From assembly GCA_036936605.1 (NCBI GenBank), contig JAUPFV010000004.1, forward strand, positions 91,290,334 through 91,354,333: a stretch of DNA of 64,000 nucleotides, read 5' to 3'. Origin of the DNA: Limnanthes douglasii subsp. nivea. Lineage: Eukaryota > Streptophyta > Magnoliopsida > Brassicales > Limnanthaceae. Position numbers and translations under genes: made by a program. This document shows positions 10,254 through 18,800 of the stretch, piece after piece (position 1 is the first letter of the stretch; the number at the start of each line of letters is the position of its first letter). The notes under the pieces are model-generated. The model searched no databases and was not told where the DNA came from. It saw only the letters and a program-made list of their open reading frames with translations.

Positions 10254-12248
10254 TTACATCCTTTTATCCGCCGTTGTCCAATCCTTGACTGCCACAAGCA
10301 CTGCAAGTGCTTTGCCCGCCAATCTTGTTCTCTTAGTCGTGTATTGCAACCTCGCTTGGCTGAAAGCACACTCACTTGCAACTGTAGACATATGTATTGC
10401 ATAAATCTCTTTAACAACCCTGCAAAGAATATGAAACTCTTCAGTTTTGGTACCCCACCATCTTATGATATATTCAATACCTTGGTCGGGAAAATTCGTA
10501 ATATCAAACTTAGTGCTCAAATATCTAGACAACTCATTATCAGATTGAGGGGTTTCTATAAATTCATTGTTTCGTAACATTGCAATTTGAACATAGTTAG
10601 TAGAAAATCTCCCTCTACCCTTATTGTTACTACTCCGTACATTTGTAGTTGTATTTGATCTATATATTTCAGCATACTTATCATAGATATTATACAAACA
10701 TTCATATATACCGGTAATATACCCTTCAGGGTCAATTAGTTCCTTCGGTGGTTCAGTTGTAGAAAATTGTACAGATTGATAAAACCATCTAACTAGCCAT
10801 TCAAATTTATCTTTTCGTGAAAAAGGATCTAAAAGACAAGCAAATAAATAACTCTCGGGGATTGGATTAAAAAACTTTGTGAACTTCAATTCCATTTCGG
10901 GCACCATGTCTACGCATACAAAATTTGATCTAAATTCATTCATATGCATGGCAAGATTAGTAATCGTGAAAAGGGCCAAATGAGCATTAGGTTGATTTTG
11001 AGAAGAAAAGGTTTGAGTGTTATATTTAAAAAGTTTTAAAAATCTTAACATGTGTGCACAATATATCCAATGCTCTTTTTCAATTGGTGTTTCAGGATAA
11101 GATGCATTATAAAACGTCATAATCTCTTCTTTAAAAACATGCGCACGTGCAAGCATTGCATAAGTAGAATTCCATCTAGTTTCGACATCTAATATAAGTT
11201 TCTTATATTGTTTCCCATTTGAAGTAACAAGTGTTTTAAAAGCTCTTTTTTTAGCAGCGGAGGTCGTGCAAAATAGGTAACTATTTTTTATAAGGGCAAT
11301 ATAATCAGCCATAACCTTAAGTATTCCGTCTTTCGCAATTAATTGAAGTACGTGGCATAAACATTTGGTGTGAAATAATTTAGAAAAAGCGGGATTCCAA
11401 TCTTGTATAAGCAATTTTATAGCATTAATATTAGAAGATGCATTATCCAACGAAATAGACATAATCTTATTTCTAATGCCATAAATATTCATGCATTCAA
11501 CCATACTCTCCTTAATTAATTGTGCGTTATGCTTCTTAATAGATTCAAACCATATAATTCTCTTTTGGAGTATCCATTCGGGATCCATCCAATGAAGGGT
11601 ATCACATACCATATCAAAATCAGTAAAAGTAGCTATGTCACTAGTAATCGAAACATTCCATGGCAAAGTTAACATAGTTTGAATAATGTTTTTTTTTTCT
11701 TTTTTAAAAATATTAAAGGCTAGCGATCGCAAAGAGCTACGTAGAATGCGTTTTGCCTGCGGGTTTACCCCAGTTTGCATCCAATTTTCGTATCTCCAAG
11801 AATCCCAAAAACTAAATGGTTGTAAACTACCGACTGTATAACTCATTGTTTCTTCCCTATACATATCATGGTTAAACTCAAAAGGAAGACCTGTTTGAGG
11901 GTTCATGCAAACATTATTTGAGTTAGGTTTTGTAGGATCATATACTTCATGTTTCAGTAAATGTTTTACCATAGTGCTAGTGCCCATATTTCTATTTCCA
12001 CTTACGTGAAGATAACATTTTTTGCACACGTTACAAATACTAGAATAACCATCTTCTGATGGAGTATAGTGTTTCCAAATCCAAGATGTTTTCTTACGAG
12101 ATCTCGACCCACCACTTGTACTTCCACTACCACTTTCATGGGAGGAGAGTTTGTCAACGTAAGGGAAGTCTGTAGGAAAATCATCTACGGTATTGAGATC
12201 CACATTAGCGGGTGGGTGAGCATTAGTATTTCTACATTTTAGAGGCAT
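10254..12248 (-). CDS. hAT transposase (BED finger, RNase H-like core, dimerisation domain), 664 aa
   Basis: The whole frame is open in one exon. The N-terminal sixth holds a BED-type zinc finger: CNVCKKC followed about 20 residues later by HLLKHE. The RNase H-like core shows TSDIATF (where family members usually have a Trp after TSD), SLDNASSNINAI, the CHVLQLIAKDG segment and TRWNSTYAML. The C terminus has the hAT dimerisation signature with WW, ASECAFS and ARLQYTTKRTRL. Length and domain order fit RICESLEEPER-like plant hAT proteins. It acts in the nucleus by cutting and reinserting element DNA. A TATA box lies on the minus strand at 12,684-12,693. The frame ends at a TAA beyond which an acidic tail continues in frame. 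It could be a domesticated gene, but the terminal and subterminal repeats favour a transposon. Confidence 0.9.
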   Translation of the reverse strand: MPLKCRNTNAHPPANVDLNTVDDFPTDFPYVDKLSSHESGSGSTSGGSRSRKKTSWIWKHYTPSEDGYSSICNVCKKCYLHVSGNRNMGTSTMVKHLLKHEVYDPTKPNSNNVCMNPQTGLPFEFNHDMYREETMSYTVGSLQPFSFWDSWRYENWMQTGVNPQAKRILRSSLRSLAFNIFKKEKKNIIQTMLTLPWNVSITSDIATFTDFDMVCDTLHWMDPEWILQKRIIWFESIKKHNAQLIKESMVECMNIYGIRNKIMSISLDNASSNINAIKLLIQDWNPAFSKLFHTKCLCHVLQLIAKDGILKVMADYIALIKNSYLFCTTSAAKKRAFKTLVTSNGKQYKKLILDVETRWNSTYAMLARAHVFKEEIMTFYNASYPETPIEKEHWIYCAHMLRFLKLFKYNTQTFSSQNQPNAHLALFTITNLAMHMNEFRSNFVCVDMVPEMELKFTKFFNPIPESYLFACLLDPFSRKDKFEWLVRWFYQSVQFSTTEPPKELIDPEGYITGIYECLYNIYDKYAEIYRSNTTTNVRSSNNKGRGRFSTNYVQIAMLRNNEFIETPQSDNELSRYLSTKFDITNFPDQGIEYIIRWWGTKTEEFHILCRVVKEIYAIHMSTVASECAFSQARLQYTTKRTRLAGKALAVLVAVKDWTTADKRM

Positions 12249-12683
12249 TTTAAAACTTAAAACAACATTTTTTTTAAATATGCAATAAAATACTAATGGA
12301 AACTAATTAATATTGCAAATAATAAAAACTAAATTTAGACTAATACCAACTAATAACAACTAAGAACAACTGAATTTAGACTAATAACAACTAATAAAAT
12401 TAAAATTAAAACAACTAATTTAAATAACTAAAACAAGTAAATAACTTGATAAATTATACGAAGCTCTTAATTGAGCTATTATAATGTTATCCCAACGTTA
12501 TTTAAGTGTTTTTATCAAATAGAAACAATTTGCAGAAAAACAAAAATCAAACAATTTCGAAAGTAGAAGTAGAATATGTAAAATAAGTAATTTGAGTTTT
12601 CTATAATATTTTGAACAAGTAGAGAGATTTAGAGAGAAGTAGAGAGGTGTTCGTGAGTTGTGAGTATTGAGTTGGGGTATCCT

Positions 12684-13011
12684 CTATTTATAGGGGAGAC
12701 CCATAAAAAAATTCGAAAATTTAAAAAAATAATAATTTCCGGACCATCTGGATCAATGTCTGGATGGTCCGGATAAACGGTCCGGGGCATCCGGACGTAA
12801 TGTTCGGACGCCCGGACAACAAATTCGGGCCATCCGGAGATCGATCCGGATGCCCTGGACCTCTACGGCTAGTTGATCACAACTAGTCGTTTATTCTTGG
12901 AACGTGCAGACCATCCGCACGTCTATCCGAATGGTCCGCACGATGACATCATGGATGACGTCACGGATGACGTCATCCAACAACTAATTGAAAAAAAAAT
13001 CCCTATAAATA
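12684..13011. promoter_or_regulatory. Bidirectional promoter of the hAT element
   Basis: A CTATAAATAG box on the minus strand (12,684-12,693) points to the transposase, and TATAAATA on the plus strand (13,004-13,011) points to the second ORF. The roughly 310 bp between them is far more GC-rich than its surroundings and contains about ten TCCGGA-type motifs (12,738-12,860) and a 12-bp array with TGACGTCA sites. Confidence 0.7.
12944..12979. repeat. Three 12-bp repeats carrying TGACGTCA/TGACATCA
   Basis: TGACATCA at 12,944, TGACGTCA at 12,956 and TGACGTCA at 12,968 are spaced exactly 12 bp apart, with similar spacer bases (tgg/cgg/tcc). TGACGTCA is the palindromic site bound by plant bZIP factors of the TGA/CREB-like classes. 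The set ends about 29 bp upstream of the plus-strand TATA box. Confidence 0.75.
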
Positions 13012-13128
13012 CTACCTATTCCCCCTTCTATTTTTCACACTACTACCAATCTCTCTCTGGTTACCTACACTTCTCTAAATTATTTTTATAATTTTCAAAC
13101 ACTATTTTACATTTTAGGTTTCGCTAGA

Positions 13129-14622
13129 ATGTCTTCGAGAAGATCAAAGCAAGCACGTCTTGGTGGATGAGCTGAATCATCCTCGAGACAAAGGGGAGAT
13201 GCCGAAAGATATTTGGGGTATGAAGAGATGAATGTAACATAGAGCGCGACTTACGAACGTCACGACGAAGGGGAGGTTCGCGTCCGTAATCCGGAAGCAC
13301 GACGAGGTGTAACCAAAATTTGGGCAGGTATGTATTTGGACTATGATGAACTGATCGAAGTAGAGGGTATGCAAAAAAAATTCAAACTTATTGAACCTAT
13401 TAATGGCCTAGGTTGGATGATACCAGCTAGATTCAATTGTGAATGGTATATAAAACTAGTACGCAATTTTTATGCCACCGCACATTTAATTAAGAATAAT
13501 CCACATGGTAGAGGTTTATGAATGAATTGTTTAATTGATGGTCAACCCTATAGTTTTTTTGAAACTGATTTCGAAGATCTTTTTTTCGTTCCAACCCGTG
13601 ATATATATACCGGTGATAAATTACCTTCTATCACTTATCATTCTTCGGGCTGGGGTGCTGATTGACCTATGTCTTATGAATAAGCAGTGTAGCTTCCTAC
13701 TTGTTCTGGTGCGGATGCTCCAAAAATTAGTGGTAGATTTCGAGCCATGTGAAATAATTTGGATGCTAATGGGAAATTAGCTTTGAAATTAGTAAATAGT
13801 ATATTTCTTCCCCTAGTAACAATAATTCGCAGCTTTTATATATTCAAACATTTGTAACTGCTTTTATCGTCCGAAATCAGGGAAGAATTAGTTTACCTAG
13901 CTTGATGATTCGAAATATGACTATGAGGTGTGGTACGGATAAACTACCTTATGAGATGATAGTGAGTTACTTGCTTGTGTCGAAATGAGTTAATGCGAGT
14001 ATGTACACTCCGATGAAGGTGAGGCCGACTAGTGCTATAGGTATAAACTCTTTGAAATTGCAGGAGATATACTCTTGGGATGGAGAGTTGATGTCAAAAT
14101 TGAAGGCATGGATCCACCATAGGTCCGAGTTGAATCAGATATGGATTACGAAAGATCTTACAAAACCGAAAAATCCACCTACTCAGTATCAACTTCAGCC
14201 GCCTTTTGATCCAAATGCTATTGGTGGTTCTTCTGGAGTACCGCGACAAGAAAGACGAACCGATCACGAATTTGCTGAGTATTCGCATGAGAAGCATGTG
14301 GATTATATACACTTTGCGCATACTTAACAAACGGACTGGCATGATAATTTTACAAAATAACAAACTGAATTTCAGAATTGGCAGGGGGGGGGGAGTAAAT
14401 GACCAGCTTAGCCAGATACAGCAGTGGCAAGTAGGGGTGAATGATCAACTTGGTCATCTCCAACAGTGTCATGGTCAATACGAGCAGTGACATCATAGAC
14501 AAGATCAATGGAATGAGCGATTTGCAAACTCTCAAGCCGAACAGTCGGAGTATATACGACAAATGATGGAGAACATGCATTTGCAAGGTCCACCACCTAA
14601 CAACAACGATGAAGCTCCTTAG
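13129..14622 (+). pseudogene. Decayed second ORF of the hAT element (plant transposon protein-like)
   Basis: It starts at an ATG about 120 bp after a TATA box and leader. Codon-like sequence can be followed to a TAG at 14,620-14,622 but is broken by many stops. One 63-codon open block (13,330-13,521) includes WYIKLVRNFYATAHL, which resembles the LVREFYAN segment of the domain annotated in databases as putative plant transposon protein, also found in retroelement ORFs. The C-terminal third is Gln-rich, with two adjacent repeats around GVNDQLSQIQQWQ and GVNDQLGHLQQ, likely a coiled coil. Most stops read as C-to-T or G-to-A changes of CAA, CAG, CGA or TGG codons. No function can be named. Confidence 0.5.
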
Positions 14623-15470
14623 TTTTTTACATTTGACTGCCTTAAGCATTATCGTTGTAATATTTTTCTTTTTTATTTGATTGAACAACTATGTTACTTG
14701 TTTGGTTTTATTTTTAATGAATTGTTTGTTTTGCTTCTATTTTTTATTAAATGTTATTTAAATCACTTTCACTTTCAATTTTTATTTTGTTATTAATAAG
14801 TAATTTAAGTTTATGTATATAATTATACAACTCTAAATTTTTTAAATTTAAACTTCTAATATTGAATAGTTCGAAAATACAATAAACTATATAATTCATC
14901 TAACCATAAACACTTCAAGCTTGAAAGAATCTAAAGAATCACCTAATAATTTAAAACCATAATACAATTATATGTCTAATAGGTATATATTATTTAATAT
15001 GTACCTAATATTAAATATAACATCTTAAATATCTAGTATGTTCAAACAATATACAAGTTATTTTACAATTATATTGTTTACGATATCTTGTTTAAGACGA
15101 TCAAATCTTTATTTTTATAATCGAAAAAATATTTTTACAAATATTGAAAATTGTAATCAAAATACAATTAGATGTATGTATTTTATTTAATATCTACCTA
15201 ATATTAAATAAAATATCTTAAATACATAAATATAATCAAACATATCAAAATCAAATTACAATTTTTTTAGAATGTAATTGCTTGATTATAGAATTTCGAT
15301 TAAAATGATAACATATTTAAATTAAAATATATTAAATAACATAATTAACTCGTTTATATTGTACATATCTCAATTATTGAAATTAGATTCAATTAACACT
15401 TACAAATTAATTTTAAATAACGTTATAAAATATTTTGGTAAATAAATGGTTTTTCATGTGGTTAAACTGG
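14623..15470. other. AT-rich 3' region of the hAT element
   Basis: No ORF. The stretch is A/T-rich with loose repetition of phrases such as aatatctacctaatattaaata (15,000-15,020 and 15,188-15,210 are similar). No regulatory site recognised. Confidence 0.4.
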
Positions 15471-15477
15471 TGGTTTA

Positions 15478-15665
15478 GCTGCGAAATTGACCCATTAGGA
15501 CTGCAAACCGCAATGACAGCATAAGAAGTAAACCACCAAGACCGCATAAAGAGTAAACGACCAGGACCGCAAACCGTTAAGACTACAAACCGCTAGGACC
15601 GCAAACCACGGCTCTCTGTTAAACGGTTCCGATGGTTCACGGTTCAAACTGTTTGCCACCTCTAA
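15478..15665. repeat. hAT subterminal repeat array and right terminus
   Basis: About six variants of gaccgcaaaccg occur in 140 bases (15,498-15,612), followed by a mirrored gttcacggttcaaact block and the terminus gtttgccacctcta. Arrays of short subterminal motifs are the usual transposase binding sites in hAT elements. Confidence 0.6.
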
Positions 15666-16395
15666 TCAATACAATGCGACTACTGAGCTAACGCTGGACC
15701 TCAAACTTCCAACAAGAAGACCTGATAGTCCACATCCCATACTATCAGGCTAATGACCCAAAAAATTAGATCGACATCCTCATATACAAATAATCAGTCA
15801 TTCGGACTCAACAACCATACAATGCTTTTACCTTTGTCTTATCATTGGACCGTCCAGGATATCAAGATTTCTTTTAAACATAATCATCAATCAGCCAGTC
15901 CTCAAAGACTAAAAAACCACAAATAAAATAATTTTTAATCGGATCATTATACTAATTTTGAACCAAATATTCATCTAGTATTTAATCATAAACATATAAG
16001 ATACGTAATCGTAATCGTAATCGTAATTTCATTCGTAGCCGTATGTATAGTTGGATCCTTTTTTTTACACTATAAATAAATAATGAACCTACCCTAAAAG
16101 TAGTGATATATTCAATCCAATATTTTTTTTTAACCAAATAAAAAATGATCGTTATAAAAAAAGTTAGGTAAATACCATTGATACGCATTTAAGATTCTAT
16201 ACGATTTAAGTAATAAATAATATAAGTAATAGAACGTATAATAATCAAATACTCCACTTTTTAATAGAAAAACGTTAAGACTAGTTTGTAGTTGTTATAA
16301 TTAGTTAAAAAAGTTAATAATACTTGAGTGCGGTTGTTTTTTAGCCTTAATAATACATACGTTAGTATATAAAAATAACTGAAGAATAAGAAAAT
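15666..16395. other. Upstream region of the MSRB gene
   Basis: There are no ORFs of interest. A short run of the hexamer cgtaat lies near 16,003-16,027. The last 100 bases contain TATA-like AT-rich sequence (tatataaaaataac at about 16,366) suitable as the MSRB promoter. Confidence 0.4.
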
Positions 16396-16419
16396 AGGAT
16401 TGACCTCGCTCTTTCTCAG

Positions 16420-18092
16420 ATGGGCTTCCACGTTCTTAAAACCACACCTCTCTCTTCCACCAAGGCTATCGTCTTCACCGCAACCAAACCCCTTTCTCTC
16501 TCTACACTTCTCACTCCCATTCTCCCTCCCTCAGCACCCACCTCTCTCCAAGCATTTTCTTCGCCCATCCGCTCTCTTCCTGCCACTCGATTCATTTCGC
16601 CACTCCACCGGGGCAACCGCAGCTTCCATACCAGTCCTATCGTCGCCATGGCTGCTTCTGATTCGGTCAACAAATCGGAGGATGATTGGCGCGCGGTTCT
16701 GTCGCCCGAGCAATTCAGGGTTTTGAGGCAAAAGGGCACCGAGTAAGATACGTTTTTTACTAGTTTGCGTCATTATCCATAGTGAATTCTTGATTGACAT
16801 AGTTTTGCTCAAGTTTTGTGAGATATGATAGCTTAAATTTTGTAGATATTTTGTTTAGGAGATTTAGTCTACTCGTTTAGCTGAATTGGTGCGATACATA
16901 TCTTGATCAATCCATGCAAGAAACTGATTATATTCTTTTGATAGCTTTAAAGCAACAAGGCAAACAAGTCTAGACATCTAGAAAGAGACCAAAGCTCCAT
17001 CCGTTTTGGTTTTGGTTTTGTAGTGTATATTATCCACAACAATAGTAGGGAAAATAGAGTAGTAGAATTGAAAATTGGTTGTTTTGATATTCTTTATCAG
17101 AGTGGTTAAAAAAATTCCGGGAAATGATTCACGAAATTCGAACATTTTGTCCGCCTATGTTTTGGCAGAAATAGGCTTGTTTTGTTAGATTTTAGTACTT
17201 TCCAGTCAATTTTCGGCGAAAAAGTAAATTAAATTTTGCCATTTTCTTGACAGACACACTACTACATGGAGTAATTTTGGTATTCTTTTATAGCGACGCT
17301 AATTCTTAATACGTCTTTGTCCTCTCCTCTGTTTGTTAGTAACTTCAAAACCGATCATTAGTAACTTTGAAAATATTCATTGGCGGGATGGTTTCACTCA
17401 TTACAGAAGCTTATTCTTCTTGAATCCTGTATAGGCATCCAGGGACCGGTGAATATAACAAGTTTTCCCAAGACGGTGTATATAACTGTGCAGGTTGTGG
17501 TACTCCCCTTTACAAGTCCACTACCAAATTCGATTCTGGTTGTGGTTGGCCAGCTTTCTTCGAGGGACTACCAGGAGCCATTAATCGTACTGTGAGTTTC
17601 TTATTATGCTTACAACAGTTGGGCTTGTTTACTCGCTAGATAAATTTTTGTTTCGTGTTTGGTCATAAAGCAAGCTTTTTTCCAAGCCTAGAAAGTTAGA
17701 CAAACCAGATAATGTATTTGCTTAAAACTCAACAAAGTCTAATGACACCACACATCCCCTTATTTAAAAATTGAATTTTTCTTCCACCAAATAAGAAATA
17801 ACTTACGAAATCTTTTTGCTTTTACTTGACCTTTTCATATTTTTGGCCTTTTGCCATTTCAAAGTCCAAACAGCTTAAATGCACCTATCATTCTGTGACT
17901 AATCTACTAACGGAACTTTTCAACAATATTTAGGCTGATCCAGACGGTAGGAGGATTGAAATTACGTGCGCAGCATGTGGAGGGCATTTAGGTCATGTTT
18001 TTAAAGGAGAAGGATTCCCAACACCAACCAATGAACGTCATTGCGTCAATAGTGTGTCCCTCAAGTTTTCCCCTGGAGATTCTTCCCTGTAA
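16420..18092 (+). CDS. MSRB2: Methionine sulfoxide reductase B, plastid type (MSRB2-like), 212 aa
   Basis: Three exons join in frame: 16,420-16,742, 17,435-17,591 and 17,934-18,092, all with GT..AG borders. The first about 75 residues are Ser/Thr/Pro-rich with few acids, as in a chloroplast transit peptide; the catalytic domain follows. Zinc-binding pairs are Cys126/Cys129 (YNCAGC) and Cys172/Cys175 (ITCAACG). The catalytic Cys197 sits in [11 protein letters not shown], and Cys144 in SGCGWPAF fits the resolving cysteine of the two-cysteine type. The family reduces the R form of methionine sulfoxide in proteins, using thioredoxin. The presence of both cysteines favours the MSRB2 group over the MSRB1 group; closely related MSRBs of other compartments remain possible. 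KEA3 follows about 700 bp downstream on the same strand. Confidence 0.9.
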
Positions 18093-18761
18093 TGGCCAAA
18101 CTCGTCTTGGCGGTTTCGGCTTTAATAATAAACATTTGGCTTTGACATTAAAAATCTTGCAAACTATCAAACTACTTGTGTGTTGTGCCTTGATCATTCT
18201 GTAATAATATTGTGTCTATGGGACATTGTTAAGACCCCTGGCAAGAGTATCTTTTCTTTTATACAGGTTTTATGGTTACTCAATTTTATTGATAATTTCT
18301 GGACTCAGCATACATTTTATCCATATTTATTTACATTGAAAAATAAAATATATAAATGTATGAAATATATTGTGTTTTAAATTTTTGATGGAAGACAGGT
18401 ACACCACACTGTCTTCGATTTTCTATTTCCAATTAAAATAAATAAGAAAAAGGTATGTATTGTCTGAAAAAGACAAATGAAAAAAAGAGAGAACAAAATG
18501 GAGTAATTAATTTCTGTATTGAGATAAAAATTATCCACAATAGCCAGGTGTGAATGACAAGTATCCATTTTCAGGTCAGCAAAATCTAGTCTGTCACTAT
18601 CCAAGCTCTGTGGTAGACATATCCAGTAGTGTTCTCTTCCAAGTCGCTCCATTTCCTCCACAAAAATCTGTCTCTTCATTTCTTCAAAGTCCAAGGCTTT
18701 TCATTCATCTCATGCTGTTTCTCTCTCTACAAACTGTTAATACTTGTGGACGCAACTAGAA
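18093..18761. other. MSRB 3' region and KEA3 promoter/leader
   Basis: The first part is the 3' UTR of the MSRB gene. The rest is AT-rich, then from about 18,600 becomes pyrimidine-rich with runs such as tttctctctctac at 18,718, typical of a plant 5' leader. A minus-strand open frame (18,377-18,694) shows no motif. Confidence 0.4.
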
Positions 18762-18800
18762 ATGTCTATTGTTTGTTGCAATTTGGCTGTCGATCAATGA
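18762..18800 (+). CDS. Upstream ORF of 12 codons overlapping the KEA3 start
   Basis: An ATG at 18,762 opens MSIVCCNLAVDQ and stops at a TGA (18,798-18,800) that overlaps the KEA3 ATG (18,797-18,799) as ATGA. If the transcript begins upstream of 18,762, ribosomes would end the small ORF exactly on the main start. Translation is inferred from sequence only. Confidence 0.4.
   Translation: MSIVCCNLAVDQ

Larger units (their letters stand above)
9960..15665. mobile_element. hAT-superfamily element (left end uncertain)
   Basis: It contains a long hAT transposase on the minus strand, a central bidirectional promoter, a decayed plus-strand ORF, and at the right a subterminal array leading to a terminus that reads inward as tagaggtggcaaac, the TIR type common in plant hAT elements (15,650-15,665). 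At the left, about 9,990-10,020, short pieces such as gttcacggttt recall the right end, but no clean inverted terminus or 8-bp duplication was found, so the left limit is a guess. Confidence 0.6.

Noticed and set aside
16416..16812. Minus-strand ORFs opposite MSRB exon 1
   Set aside because: Shadows of the transit-peptide exon; no promoter or motif.
18377..18694. 105-codon minus-strand ORF upstream of KEA3
   Set aside because: Its start looks protein-like but it runs into hydrophobic low-complexity sequence, has no motif and lies in the KEA3 leader and promoter region.
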